Assembly (NCBI RefSeq): GCF_000006405.1
Contig: NW_003213976.1
Location: 170,074 to 209,600 of the forward strand
Direction of reading: 5' to 3'
Length of the DNA stretch: 39,527 nt
Origin: Perkinsus marinus ATCC 50983
Taxonomy: Eukaryota; Perkinsozoa; Perkinsida; Perkinsidae
In this document: positions 20,830-32,549 of the stretch, piece by piece
How positions within the stretch are numbered: the first letter of the stretch is position 1
How the letters are laid out: each line of letters starts with the position of its first letter
Notes under the pieces: generated by a model
The model's input: the letters and a program-made list of their open reading frames with translations, nothing else
The model's database searches: none
What the model was told of the DNA's origin: nothing
Program-made: the position numbers and the translations under genes

Positions 20830-21371
20830 ATGGCCGAATCGTTCCGCCAAGCAAATATCCGTTCGGACCGCGGGTCTTTATGGTAAGCTCTCATACAGGG
20901 CAAAGGCGGTGGCAGCCCGCGTTGGGTATCCGCACTGATGGAAGCTCTCAGAAGCTTCATGCCGACCCCTGGTGAATCTTCAGTCCCATCCACGTTAAGA
21001 CTTGCACTATACAGGAGAAGGAGCCATCGGGGCGTTGGATTGGCCTGGGGAGACTCGTCGGCAGTTGGCGATGGAAAGTCGATCATGGACGTGTAAGATG
21101 TGTGAGGTAGTAGTAGTGGTGATGCTGGGCCACTGGGGTGCTCATGGCTCTGGCGGAGACAGCCAATGAGGATCTCTTGCCGGGAGGCGATGAGGAGGAC
21201 GAGGAGGAGGACCTCCCTCAGCAGGAAGGCCAAGAGGTGCCCAAGCCGGTGCCCTTTGTGGCCCTCGATGACGAAGACAGGACGAGGGAGTGCGATGGGG
21301 AGGCTCGAGACTCATTGACTGTAGACAGTCCTGAGAAGGAGCCCCACATTGAATATTCGAGAGAGCGATAG
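20830..21371 (+). CDS. Acidic-tailed protein, unknown function
   Basis: Not recognised. The first exon starts MAESFRQANIRSDRGSL and splices (GTAAGC donor) in phase to PRWVSALMEALRSFMPTPGE and a basic/glycine-rich stretch ending at a GTGTAAG donor near 21093. A final open part (about 21160-21371) is strongly acidic: a run of D and E residues, then PKPVPFVALDDEDR and a stop. I could not match the splice phase into the last part, so it may be a separate gene or use another junction. Confidence 0.45.
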
Positions 21372-22257
21372 GAGGGCGGATGAAGCGACACTAACTCGAC
21401 GGCGGCCACCGAGAAGGATCTTTCTATTCATGCAGGTGACGCTTGTGGGGTCATTTGATGCAAGATGATATTCGTGATGATATTCAGTTGCTGCAGTTGC
21501 TGAGTATCAATACTGTGGGGTTGTTTTTGATAAACATTGGGGTAGTGACCGACAGGATGGGTGGGAATCCTATCAACGATAGGCTATCATCGCGATAGGA
21601 TTCGCAATAGCACTTATTCTTGACTGCTTTAGACATTAATGATTGATGATCAATCTGTCATTGGTCCTAGTACTCAATAGGGGGCGCTCGTTGTTCAATA
21701 TGGAGTTGCAGCTGTCAGGAAGATGGTGCAGGTTCTATCCCTGGGGAAGGTATTTTATATGTAAGGAGCGTATTTTTTTCTTAGGCAAATCTGAAAAATC
21801 TGTGTTTCTCGTTGACGAATAAGAGTTTTGAGCTGAAGCTTTAACAGAGCATAGATATAGTGATTAGCTATTATATTCTTGACCGAAACTGTAACATTCG
21901 GAACCGCTCCTGAGATATGAGGGCGAACGACAAAATCACCACTCAGAATTTTCTCAAGCCTTCTTATTTTTTTTGTTATACGGTATAAGTTATACCATAT
22001 CACAGACCACTATTCCCGGTGGAAGAGCAGTTTCTCTCACCGTGGTGTGTTTTTCGGTTCGCTACCTCATCTGTAGGAAACTTGAACCGTCCCTCACCAG
22101 CAAGTGACTGCTGATCATATGTCGCATTCGTTTTTATCCACAGTTTGTGAGATCTACAAAATGACGAGTTGGGTTTTGCGAAAATTGCGGTATCAGTGGT
22201 CGCCGCAGCGCTTTTGTTGTTTCGTTATTGTTAGCCGATTTTTCTTCTAATTATCGA
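21372..22257. other. Intergenic region with palindromes
   Basis: No supported gene. It holds the palindrome cluster at 21575-21659 and an AT-richer stretch at 21750-22010. Confidence 0.5.
21575..21659. repeat. Nested and neighbouring palindromes
   Basis: Outer arms GAATCCTATC (21575-21584) and their exact complement (21594-21603) enclose a short stretch that shares an overlapping inner inverted repeat GATAG-G-CTATC. A further perfect odd palindrome, GATTGAT-G-ATCAATC, lies near 21645-21659. Confidence 0.7.
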
Positions 22258-22903
22258 ATGACTGCTGCTTCGAGTGTCTCCAATAACTCCGGCGTGTCAG
22301 AAGCTCAGAAGTGCAAGCTGATCCATGCTGAGTATAATGCTTGTATGGCCAAGTGTAACGGGAACCCTTCGAGATGCACCAAGCAAGAACAGGCCTTGAG
22401 ACAATGCGGGGAGAGGTATCGACAGAATCGGGACGTCTAGTGTTTCGCAGGAGGGCTTCCGCTTGTTTGTGTTAGTCTCGGCATCAACTATTGCATCCAG
22501 GAGGGCATTGATCTCATGCAGTGTGCCAAGTCTCCTACCCAAGACGGCTGTGCTAAGCAGTTCATCAAAATGAGGTAGTGATATTCCATTCTTGTATATG
22601 CACCCGCATGTTTTCGCATTTACTGGATTCAGAGAGTGCAATCGTCCAGGCGGAGCGGAGTTGACAGTTTCTCAAGCTGGAGGGTATGCAATGACTGGAG
22701 GTGACTCGGCTAAGTCCCGTTACGTGAGGGGCGCAGAGAGGCTATTGGGTGCTGTACCGCCTCAGAGGACAGCTGTAATCGTATCGTGATTGTGAGGGAT
22801 CTCTCCTAAAAATCTTTGATCCTGTCAGGCGCAGCTGTCGGCGGCATGCGAGGCTTATGCGGAGGCTAACGGCATCGGTGAGCAGAAGAACACTCGATTC
22901 TGA
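22258..22903 (+). CDS. Double twin-CX9C protein (CHCH type)
   Basis: Four exons (22258-22415, 22476-22574, 22633-22780, 22829-22903) join in frame to 159 residues. Four CX9C units appear in two pairs: CKLIHAEYNAC with CTKQEQALRQC, then CIQEGIDLMQC with CAKQFIKMREC. Twin CX9C proteins are normally oxidised in the mitochondrial intermembrane space by the Mia40/Erv1 relay and fold as helical hairpins. No N-terminal presequence is seen, as usual for this route. The glycine-rich C-terminal third has no known motif. Of the families I know, complex I subunit NDUFA8 has four CX9C units in a row, but related myzozoans lack complex I, so another respiratory-chain or assembly role is as likely. The introns are 48-60 nt. 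Confidence 0.8.
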
Positions 22904-23626
22904 GGTTGGTAGTGTTTATCCCTTTCACATCTGTCGCATATTTGGAACGGCGACAAGTGTGGTCGATGTCGATATACGTTTCTAGCGTGCTGGGGATGAA
23001 CGTGGTCGTGTGTTCTGATCAATGCTTGGGGTACAAGGGAATTCCATATTTGGTTGATAATTCGTCCGCTTGATATGGAGAGTGATTCACTAATCAGAGA
23101 AATAGATGATGAAGTAAAACTGCATCATTCGAGCGACGAACTCGCGTCGCAACGCTCTATTCTACCACTAGACCAGGAGCTGAGGGGGAGGGGAAATCGA
23201 GAAGACAGGGGGGGGGAGGGACAAAAAAGGAAAGAAAAAAGGAAGAGGAAGAAAAAAAATAGAAAGAGGAAAGAAAAAAAGTAAGGAGAGGGAAGGAAAG
23301 CATTGACCAACGCAACACTGCATTTTTTTGGATGCATTACAGTGCGATGATGGAGTTACAGATGAGTTGCTGAAAGTACAGCTACACTTGATGAAAGAGC
23401 CTGACATCATAGTCCACATGGAGCTGAGATTTTGTCACTACTTTTGGCCACCTGTATAACACACTTTATATCACTCCTTCTGAACAGCATCTTCCATAGA
23501 ACTCTCAACCTACAAATGCAATGAAACCACCAACGAGTTACACATATTTACCGCTTATCTTTCGTGCTTGGCCTCCCTCCCTTTTCGTACCTTCTCCGCG
23601 TGCTTTTGTCGTTTATTTCATCGCAC
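22904..23626. other. Intergenic region with purine tract
   Basis: No supported gene. It contains a strongly purine-rich tract and a partial tRNA-like sequence that does not fold fully. Confidence 0.5.
23176..23304 (+). repeat. A/G-rich low-complexity tract
   Basis: About 130 bases almost entirely A and G on the plus strand, including a run of nine Gs and several A runs. Any open frame across it encodes only K, R, E and G and is not credible as a gene. Such polypurine tracts can form triplex or exclude nucleosomes. Confidence 0.85.
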
Positions 23627-25239
23627 CTATAGATTTATATAGTATTCTAGCATGTTCCAAATACTGCGGATAGAACCGATTGACCTACCTATTGGCGTCG
23701 AGCAGTCTGGGGTGATACCCGGCTCGTCACTGAGTTTTATGCCATCACAGACTGTATCTAAATGTAGTCTACCTCTAGCCTCATCCAATACCATAGGTAT
23801 AGGGATATTAGCTAGAAAGCATTGAGTATTGTCACAAGCCCGAGAGAAAAGACGACGAATGGAGTAAATACGCCTCCATACACAGCGTGCATCGAATACG
23901 ACACAAGATGCACGACTTACGTATGCGAAATCTCGACGAAGCGAAGAACGCTTCGCCTCATTGTGGTTCGTTCCACGAGGATGTAAAAGAGTACCATCAA
24001 TAGCCTTCACGATAGGCAACGAGCCTTCCTCATCACTGAAACATGATCGGGGTATATGCATCTGAAGTGATTGGTAGTTACGCCAAAAGTTTTTGGGAAT
24101 CCCGGAAAAGGGGACTGCCCACGCTACCAATGTTGGGGGTGCCGTTGGAAGGATCCCTCTGTGACTCATTAGTACAAGCCATCCCCTCTTGATCCCCTAG
24201 TTGGCATCCTCAGAACTGCCAGTATGTTAGCACCATAGCAGCCACCCGTTGGCTGAGAAGTTCTGGCTCCGGCACCCTCCGACGGACACACAAGTGTTTC
24301 TCCTGAGTTGTAGGCTCCGTCAGTGACCCCTCTTGTGCTCTCCTGGCCCCGAGGGTAGCAACATCCTCAGGACACTCACAGAAGAAGGCTGCTGCTAAGC
24401 TTTGGGCAAACGACGCGTGCCTTCCATGATTGATATCTGTACACCGGAGAAGTCTGAATACCCCATGTAGACAGTCCAGTTTTAATATGATAGCTTGTGC
24501 TTGTGTAGCATCCTTGATGGCAGCAGCGGCAGCGTCGGCTTCAGCAGTCCCACAACCTAAATTATCAATATATACCGTTAGCTTCCCATCTTCTGGGACT
24601 CCCAGAACTCCCAAGACTGGGAGACGACCATGTAGTTGCCGTAAGGCGGGGAAGAGAGATTCCAAGGAAGTGTTTGGTGTACAGAGAATATTCAAAGTTA
24701 CCCCATGGGCTATAGTGTAACTTTGAATATTCTCTTTGGCTATAGTCTATAGCGGATAGTGTGGCGATATAGCCACTCTAATTAGTGGTTGAACGTTTCG
24801 CAATGCGACGAGCAAAATCGATACTCACATAGAACTTGATACGATCCGAATTGAGTTCACGACATAAGGACAGACGGCGCAAAGAGTCTCTCAGGAAGTC
24901 TCTCAGGAAGGCATTTCGTAGAATGGCTTCACTGATGGTTTGCTCCGGTTGACGAACGGCCCCACTGGCGTCCAATGTACAGAGATGTTGAGCATGCTTA
25001 GATAAACTGTGCAACAGAGTACCAGGTGCATAGTATTGCTTTGCGACGCTCAAAAGTAACCGGCGTCGATGAAAAGCAGTATACTTTTCTCCACGTAATA
25101 GCTCCGCCTCACGGGCTATATATGACGCGTTGCGTAGCCTTCGAATAGCCCCCATCCCCCACCGCAACCTGTTTCCCGACCACCGTGGTTGATAAGATTC
25201 TCCCGAATACCGCATCTGGCAGCGTCTTGATATAATCAC
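23627..25239 (-). mobile_element. Degraded DDE-type DNA transposon
   Basis: Three minus-strand open parts (25239-24778, 24695-24210, 24169-23627) read like one transposase in pieces. The first ends with KFYVSIDFARRIAKR, resembling the first catalytic Asp block of DDE enzymes. The second has LTVYIDNLGCG and then LKLDCLHGVFRLLR, resembling the second Asp block and the following D-x-x-H helix, and continues HASFAQSLAAAFF and ECPEDVATL. I infer a DDE superfamily transposase but cannot name the family. The frame is open neither between the parts nor across a palindrome cluster at 24683-24753, so the copy is dead. Terminal inverted repeats and target duplications were not found. Confidence 0.55.
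24683..24753. repeat. Paired palindromes inside the DDE transposon
   Basis: Arms of 18 nt (24683-24700 and 24718-24735) are perfectly complementary around a 17-nt spacer that itself contains CCCATGGG. Three bases later comes GCTATAG-T-CTATAGC (24739-24753), a perfect palindrome with a one-base centre. The pair lies exactly between two parts of the transposase frame. Confidence 0.9.
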
Positions 25240-26486
25240 AGTTCAGCGTACATGACGCATGCGGCATGCCTACATGACACCTCTCGACATTGACGTCGGG
25301 TAGATATCAATCGGGCAGGCCATCCTTGCTCGGAGTCAAGTCCTAGCACAGCTTTGGGTGGAGTTAATTCCTTCACATTGCTTATACAGGAAGACCCACA
25401 CTTGGGACACTTCCCTCCGAAAGGAAGCTACGCATATAATAACCTGCCATTCAGTCTCGGGAGTATCGTCGAGATATGACTGTGAGCTGCTGCATCCAAT
25501 GGATGTTTGGGAGAATGATATGCCTGCATGGATGAGCCTGGTCTGAGGTTATCCCCGGCCCGGGGACCCCGGGGGATAATCCCCCTCCCTTAATTCGCCT
25601 ACCAAGCTCGAACGCTCGTCAACTGTAGTTGGCTCCCGTCTCCATCCTTCCTTGAAAGACACATTCGTGAACGTCGATTCTACAGGCAGCGATTCGACGG
25701 GAACTCGCTCGACCTCTAGTGGACTATTAATCACGATATCGCCATGATGGCGATGCCATCCCCATGACTATCTTGGCTCGCAGCCACCGTAACCGCATAC
25801 TCTCCAACTCGCAAGCTAGCGGGGAGAAGGGAAAGAGAAGAGGAAAGAAGAATGTCTTCAGGGGGATGTAAACGAGGAAAATGGAAAGGAAATGCAGGGA
25901 AGATCCCGAAGGTCTCCGATACTTCTGAGTCATCGCAGGAGAGACAGGGTGGAGGGAGGCCAGGATACTCGAGAACTTACCATCGATCTGATTCGCAAAC
26001 ACATTAAATATGCACATGAGTATCTCGCTTTCTATCGGAGAGAGGAATTACTGGATGAGATCGAAAAACTGAGTTTTGGGAAGCGAAAGCAGGGAGCCTC
26101 CGTGACGGAGGTGCGACGCCAGGCCTACGGGTGTCCCCCACCTGGTCACGCAGACTGAAAAATCCCGGAGGTTGGTCTTTTCTCTCCAACAAAATTTCAT
26201 ATACTTGCCAAACTATCGCTTAGATCGAATAATATGCAATTGTTTAGGTCTTGCGAGCCGTAGGGATGCTGCAAGTTCCTACTAGTACTACCACCTTGGT
26301 GGGAAATTTGACCCGAAAAATTTTCGTAAAGTAAACCCGTCAGGGCGTCACTCCCGAGGCAGTCGCGAATCTTGAGGTTATTCTCTTCGGAACTCCGTTG
26401 ATAGAATCGCTGGTTCTGTTGGGCAACTGCAGATGCGTGCGACTGTGCGATGGACCCGTCCTGAGTTTCATTCGATTCTAGTGGAA
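25240..26486. other. Region with weak coding signal
   Basis: A plus-strand frame starting near 25854 (MSSGGCKRGKWKGNAGKIPK) and another at 25892-26158, with helix TIDLIRKHIKYAHEYLAFYR and a short Leu-rich continuation, may be parts of one small gene. A GC-rich inverted repeat lies at about 25549-25579. No family recognised. Confidence 0.35.
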
Positions 26487-28368
26487 ATGCGAAATACAGC
26501 GGCACAAGTGGGTACTGAGAATAGGAGGCGTTACGAGTCGGCAGTCGAAGTGTTCCAACTGCTTGTCAAACCCCTCCTCCTCGCCGAGCACCGGTAGGTC
26601 AACACCAGCTGAGGTCGGCTGCCCGTTTTTCCCAAGGGCGGCGACCAGCAGGTCACCAGGGCCTCGCCGACCTGACTTCCCCCTCTCGCTGTGGTTACCC
26701 GATACGGTCATCCTCGGCATCGACCTCCCGGAGTGCTCACTAGAAGAGGAGAAGGCCGACCCGCCTTTCCAGCAGAGTACAGCATGGCTATTCACGGACC
26801 GGACTGGGCGTCTCAAAGCCACACGGAGGTTTACGGACAAGGACGTATATGATTGAATATTCGGACAAACGAAAGAGCTCGATCGTAGGTGTTGGCCCGA
26901 TTTAAAAGTGCGAGCTCGAAGTCGGACGCCCTATGCTGTGTGCAACTTCACGACGCGGTTCCTGGGAAGACCGTCGTGTCACCGTTGACGTCCGTCGAGT
27001 TGACAAATGAAGTGAATCGGAAAGATGGAGGGCCGCGGGTGATGCAAACAGGGTTGGAGTGCTACTATCCTAGTCCTTCCCAAGGTCATCCAGAAAACGC
27101 TGGATGTGCGCGGGAGATCGTCAGCGACGACCCTGTGTGTTACCTACACCACGGGGTCTTCCTCCTCTAATGACTTTGGCAGAATCAAAGCGGAATGGCG
27201 AAGCGAAGGTAAATCGATGGTGAGGAAGCTTCCTATGAGGCTGGTTCAGGGGCGGCCGATGACGCTATCATGTCTAGATGCCCGAAGGAGGTGGAAGCCT
27301 CTACCAGAGCACTGACTGAGTGGCTCCTGCAGGCAAGCCGATGGTGTGGACACTAACATTCGCTGCCGTACCAGGTTAGAGGACTACGAGTCACTATGAT
27401 GACCCTTTCCTTCGCTCGCCGGTTGGCTTCTACCAGCAGTTCTCGGGGAGATGCTATCTATTGGCTCCTCCGGATCGACGCTCTCGAGGGAGTCACCGGT
27501 CGACGGGAGCCCTCACCGAGCCCTCGTCAGCTGGGGACTCTGTGGAATGAGGCGGAGGCTGCCTCCGAGACGGGCTCTATCGTCAATGGGCTTTCTGAGG
27601 ACGAGTAGGAGCAAGGCGAGACGTTGCCGCAAGACGAGACCATGACTTTCAGATGGGACCATCTATCGCATCCTTCCGAGCCTACTCGATCGTCCTCGCT
27701 CATTGAAGTCCGCCAGCTGTATAGATGTGGCGTGTGTGGAGGAGAGTTCCCATCCTTACCGTAAGTCGGGGCACCCCACCATCTGGGCACACTCGACAGG
27801 TTCCGAGTGGCATCAAATGCATTGCGACGGTCTGGTCGGAATCTACAGCAGCTTACACCTTGCCCTGCCTCATTCCATTTCCTGCTGCCCGGAATGTCCC
27901 CACTGAGAGCGGGTATCGCGGGGGACCGGTATAAACTCATTCAGACGTGCACCCAATGCTATCGACTACATCTGGCGCTGGAGGAGCTGGTTGAGGTCCT
28001 CAAACTGTTCGCCTCGGTCTTGGGAGGTGGAACGATATTTAGAGGCGGCCCAGCAGTTGGTGGTTCAGGTCCATCGCCAAAATCCGATGGAGATATATCC
28101 TTCTTTGCATCATTGGGATATTCGAATATACTGTCACCAGTCAGCGATAATCCTACGATGAGGTTGACAGGAGCTAGCGCTGTTGATCTCTTACCTGCCT
28201 CAACGCTGGACGAGGATTCCCACCGACAACGACTAGAGTTGTGAGTCTATCCCTCCCTCTATTCTGTCCCGGTCAGTTGATGTTAGGAAGGATATGGTCG
28301 AACAGGAGGAGGTCCACATAAAAACGAGATGGCGAATCTTGTTGTACATCTCTGAAGTGGCTGAGTGA
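26487..28368 (+). CDS. Multi-exon protein with CX2C pairs, unknown function
   Basis: Not recognised, but splice phases agree over many exons: 26487-26593 (MRNTAAQVGTENRRRYESAV), 26652-26844, 26889-27084, then small exons near 27191-27208, 27250-27343 and 27375-27389, and 27437-27581, then on through an exon containing LYRCGVCGGEFPSLP. A GTAAGT donor there joins to an exon with IQTCTQCYRLHLALEELVEV and a glycine/serine-rich tail, ending DVRKDMVEQEEVHIKTRWRI near 28368. The CGVC and CTQC pairs could hold one zinc ion. The early part has helical and beta-like stretches such as LPDTVILGIDLPECSLEEEK. One junction near 27582-27608 needs an unusually short intron (27 nt), so a stretch there is uncertain. 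Confidence 0.55.
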
Positions 28369-29391
28369 GGGATCTGCCTACGGGCGTCCTCTGTAACGGT
28401 TTGCTTAGGCTCTCTTTGGCAGCGGTGACACCATTGGTGACACCAACGGTGATAGACGTTGGACCTGTCTTGTAGCCATGGCGCTGGGCTCTCAGGGTGT
28501 GGTGGTCCGCTTCTGCCTCATGGGCACAGAATACGAGTTACGAGCGCCGATAAGGGGAGATGATGGGACGGTGGTGGAGGTGGGCAGCTGACCGCCTCCG
28601 CCCAGCCAAGGACCGTCAGATTCACGCTTTGAGGCTCTTCTGGTTGTTGGCCGACGATCCCACAACGATTGAACGATGGGCTAAGGCGACAGGCGTTATG
28701 CAAGTGAGTGCCTGTTTATGCGGTTTGGGTTGAGTCAGCCCATCGCCAGGCAGCTCTCAGCTTGACCTACGGAGGACCTTCCTCCTCTACAGAGGATGGA
28801 GCTAAGAGTCTTCCGATAAGGCAAGAACAACGAATAGCTGTCTGCGACATTGGTAGAAAGTGCCGGCACTGGGAATAGAACCTGTTCCTTAGGGATGTTT
28901 GCCGGTTGTAGATCTCTCTAGCTAGCTGAGCCGTCGACACGACGAAGAGGCATTCGGCAGCAGCTCCGAACCGTCGGAAGCGATGGTGTGGTGATCCCCC
29001 GAGCCGACTTCCGACACTATCGTCCTTCCTCCCGTGTTGAGAGGGTGGATTTGTATGGACACACCCAAGCCTACCACTATCGAATGCTCCTCTGAGTGGA
29101 ACGATCTCGGTCGACTCAAGGTTAGACCAGTTGAGTCTGTGACAGCGGGTCTGTGGATCCCGGAGTGAGCAGTCCGAGGCCGGCTCTCGAGAAGACCCCC
29201 CTTGCAGGGACTGGGCGTATCCTGGCGTCGCCTCGCCCCTACCCAAGGTATGGCTGGAGATGTTCACAATGGGGAGGAGGGAATGTCTGATTGAAAGTCC
29301 ACGGTCTCCTGATGCCGTCCCGAGCACGCCTCGGACGGTGGAATCGCCTAATGCATACTGGGACGGCGAAGGAGCTGTGAGGACCTCTTAG
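28369..29391 (+). CDS. Coding-like plus-strand region, model unresolved
   Basis: Open, protein-like stretches follow one another on the plus strand: LFGSGDTIGDTNGDRRWTCL, DRLRPAKDRQIHALRLFWLL running to TTIERWAKATGVMQ, IRQQLRTVGSDGVVIPRADF followed by VDLYGHTQAYHYRMLL, and VWLEMFTMGRRECLIESPRS up to a stop near 29391. GT and AG sites lie between them, but I could not settle all phases. They may belong to the preceding gene or to one or two more. No family recognised. Confidence 0.4.
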
Positions 29392-29761
29392 GGGGAAGTG
29401 CAGTATGCCTTATCAGGTCGTGATTTTGCTGCGGTTCCGAGTGCATGGAATTAGAAATGCCGCCGATTGGCTCGAACAAATGTGTCACACAGGAGAGGCT
29501 TTGGTCTGGCTCTCGGTCGTTGAGGCGAAGACCACGTTGGGCGAATGGAGGCAATCGATATGTGGGGATTGCGAGGAATGGAATGATTTCAAGATGGAGG
29601 AAGGTCTTGTTATGTAGTCCATACACATACGGTGTCAAGAGAGCTGCTGTCCACAGGACTATAGTGCGTTCAAAGCCGCCCCACGTCGTTGATGTCGACC
29701 CACGGCTGCGAATTGCGGTAGGGGTAGGGGAAGACCAGGAGTCAACGGCCATGAGAGCTGA

Positions 29762-30500
29762 GTGTGGTCTGGGGCTGGAGGATCTATTAGAGCGATTGAA
29801 GAGAGAAGAGGTTCCTACTGTGGCTTTGGTAAGGATGCTCAGAAGGATCTTCCCGAGGGGTCAATTCAGTCGATGGTTTTGAGGCCGCCGAACCCCACAG
29901 TGGGTGATGGTCGACCTTTTATTCTTGTGGGCCTCGGCGAGGAGCAACTTCCGCGAGTGTTCATCAGTGTCGACATGAGGATAATCCGACCGAGCGATGA
30001 AGAGGTCGGCTCTGATGAGCTCACAAGGTTCGACGATCGGACTGTCGTACACCATGTTAGGGATGGCTTCATCAGGTTTGCGGACTCAATGAAGCATATC
30101 AGCTGGGTAGTTGGTCGTGGCAAGGCTATTGTGCTGAGGGAAGAGACTGTGTCTTTGAGCGAACGCAAGAGGAGAGAGGAGGTCGACATGGAGATAGACG
30201 CTGAGGGGCTGCGCAAAATTTGGGAGAAGTGCCGCCTGTCGCGATAGTCAGAGTGTTTCCAGCGTGGGGTTATGGTAGATACTGCAAAGTCACGAAGAAC
30301 GAGAAGGAGAGTCGACGGCGTAGTGCTGATGATTTCCTCAGTGGTGCGGGCATTTATATATTCCAGGGTCGAGACGGAGAGGGGTACTCTCATCACGCAG
30401 TAAGAGTTATATGAAGTTGATATCACACAGTGATGAGGAATCCGAGACAGCAGAAGTTGAAAAAAAATGGAGTCGACAAGGTTCGAGAGCTCGTGTAAGT
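29762..30500 (+). CDS. Unrecognised protein, 3' part of a gene
   Basis: A long exon reads RPPNPTVGDGRPFILVGLGE, then VFISVDMRIIRPSDEEVGSD, then helical VHHVRDGFIRFADSMKHI and a Lys/Glu-rich helix ending WEKCRLSR. After a further stretch (FLSGAGIYIFQGRDGEGYSHHA) a 53-nt intron beginning GTAAGA leads in phase to QKLKKNGVDKVRELV and a stop near 30500. Upstream exons from about 29400 are likely but unresolved. No family recognised. Confidence 0.45.
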
Positions 30501-30623
30501 TGAGGACGGGCTGGACCAGCTTCTCGGTCGTCTCAGTTGAGATAGAAGGTCAGTCTATAGAGTGATTTCGATTAGTAGAACTTCGAAGCCCTCTGGATAG
30601 TATCACAACGAGGTTGGTGTTAG

Positions 30624-31576
30624 ACAGCCGCGGCACCAGTTCCGTCTGAGGTCGGCTCGGCGATTGACGATACCCTCATGAAGGAGTCACACATGGTAGA
30701 GCAGAGAAGACATGAGAGATCTAGCCTCAGGGCTGGGCACTCCGGGAGTGTAGAACTGACCATTCTCGCTCGAAGTGTCGAAGAGGTGGTATAGGAGTTG
30801 CCATGTTTTCCTAGAGGCAATTTGTCTCTCACGATAGGCGTTCACGAAGCTTGGCTTCCCACCTGGCGGGCCAGCGTTATCGAGAGCTCGCTTTGTGGCT
30901 ATCCTTGAGAAGCTGTGCGCCGATACCAACAGCGCCAGAGTTGTTCGTTACGATCTGTTCAAGGCGGAGGTGTGGCGATTGACGAGAGAACAACATCGCC
31001 TCAGTGAGGTACGACTCAACCACGCGGTTTAATACAGTTATGATGTTGCTCAGGTCCGTCCCCTGCTGCCGTTCTCGGAGGCTGAGATAGTAAAGTACCG
31101 GGAGGCTTTCGAGGACTGTGATCATGAGCACACTGGTCGTGTTAACCTCACTGAGCTTAGGCTTTTACTGAAAGATATCATAGCGTAGCTTGGGCGGCGA
31201 GGCTGTTTTCAATTTTGACCTTCGCAACGATGATTGATTGAGGTTGTGTGTAGGTCATTCGCCGATGTCACTGAGAATGAGCATGAGTGCACAGAAGGAG
31301 CGGACCGGGATGACTTCTCGAGAGAGGTAGGGCTACGTCTTTGGTCAGGCTGGACATCTTGTGCTGTTCATGTGTGGTGACACTGATGGTGACAGGTCTT
31401 TGGTGATGGGCTAGAGTCGGCTATTGGAGATAATGATGGAGATGCTGATTTCGCGTCTTTCCTTATCTTGGCGAGGCGTATGAAAATGGGTGAGTTTGCT
31501 GCAGTTCAAATTGTATTATGGTGCCATTCTGTTAGCGATATCCTCAAAACTGACAGCAACTCTAAGAAGATCTTGA
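30624..31576 (+). CDS. EF-hand calcium-binding protein (5' end uncertain)
   Basis: Six exons join in phase: 30624-30788, 30838-31008, 31054-31184, 31254-31326, 31396-31489, 31536-31576. One clear EF-hand sits in exon 3: the loop DHEHTGRVNLTE has Asp at position 1, Gly at 6, Val at 8 and Glu at 12, with the helix KYREAFEDC before it. Exon 5 has a second, degenerate hand, GDNDGDADFASFLILARRM, where position 12 is Ser instead of Glu and position 1 is not acidic, so it may not bind calcium. The N-terminal part (FPPGGPALSRARFVAILEKL) may be an earlier hand-like pair without a loop. This is the layout of calmodulin-like sensors. The first exon may have a start or further exon upstream. Confidence 0.68.
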
Positions 31577-31993
31577 TGTTGCAAATCTTCATGCTGCCGT
31601 CTCCACTCAGCTGGTGATGTTGTGTCAAGTGAAGCACTGTCGCGTGGGGAGGCGGTCGTCCCTAGCCTCTTTCCTATTAATTCAATAGTATTGAATCAGC
31701 AGGTTATAATCCTGTTACATTATCCTGTGTTGGCACTCTATTGAACTTGGCCCTGGTGTAGCTCCTGTGGGCTCTCTCTGGTAGAAGAGCTGGAAACCAG
31801 CATAGGAGAAGTGTGGAGGTGTATTGCTCGACTCGGATCTCCCTGTCATGAATCTCCTTGTATTTGATAGTCTGCCGAAGCGTTTCTGGCAAGCTCGTGA
31901 GGAGATTGTCGTAAAAGCAGGAACGTGGTGGGGTAGTTGGAGTACTTATACGAGTATCTCGAATAGCCACTGATGTGCCGGTGTATCGGCAGT

Positions 31994-32093
31994 GCTCCTA
32001 CTCCAGAGGCAATAGTATTACCTCTGGGGTAGGAGCCTTACCGTAATGTAGTATGACCAGGGGCATTACTGGAATACCCCTGGTCATACTACA
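31994..32093. repeat. Paired palindromes
   Basis: The first inverted repeat (31994-32036) has arms of about 16 nt with one mismatch around an AT-rich centre. The second (32047-32093) has 17-nt perfect arms, TGTAGTATGACCAGGGG and its complement, around 13 nt. They are 10 bp apart. Confidence 0.9.
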
Positions 32094-32516
32094 AGAGTGG
32101 CTCGAAAAGTTGATCATAGAGTATCAAGGTAGTAAAATTCGGCATTTTCTCAGCGCGCGCAACCAAATTTCTCACCGCACCACCGAATTTCTCGCGCGCG
32201 CAACCATTTTACTCGTCGGGCCACTTCTTTGTGCACCACTATTCTGAATTCCATTAGGCGTCGGGGCATTGAAAAAGCAGTAGCGACTAAAGCCAAACAC
32301 TATTTCTTGCCATGTGAGACGAATATGAAGCAGGAAGCGGATTGTCCATTGAAAAAATAATTCTTACGAAGTTGAGCATGATCGTTCTGTTTATTATCTA
32401 TAATCACCCAGTCCTCATAGTAGCACCTGCCACTCTATAGTAATGTACCGTATAGAGTAGTATACCGATACACTCACCAACACTTTACTCATTAGCTTTC
32501 TGTATATTATCTGTTA

Positions 32517-32549
32517 ACTACTTGTTACAAGTAGTACAAGTAACTTGTA
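32517..32549. repeat. Paired odd-centred palindromes
   Basis: ACTACTTGT-T-ACAAGTAGT (32517-32535) is followed, sharing one base, by TACAAGT-A-ACTTGTA (32535-32549). Both are perfect with one-base centres. Confidence 0.85.

Noticed and set aside
20670-21233. Minus-strand open frame of 187 codons
   Set aside because: It overlaps a plus-strand model with a start, splice donor and matching phase. The minus protein is Pro/Leu/Arg-rich and looks like a shadow.
23120-23185. tRNA A-box sequence on the minus strand, similar to a tRNA-Gly 5' half
   Set aside because: The D arm is good, but the anticodon and acceptor stems do not pair. At most it is a fragment.
23176-23304. Lys/Arg/Glu-rich open frame
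   Set aside because: It is only the translation of an A/G-rich low-complexity tract.
28767-29327. Minus-strand open frame of 186 codons
   Set aside because: Plus-strand stretches over the same bases read more like protein and have splice signals. The minus frame is likely a shadow.
30402-30418. A 17-nt intron
   Set aside because: A normal 53-nt intron from the same donor also keeps the frame and is far more likely.
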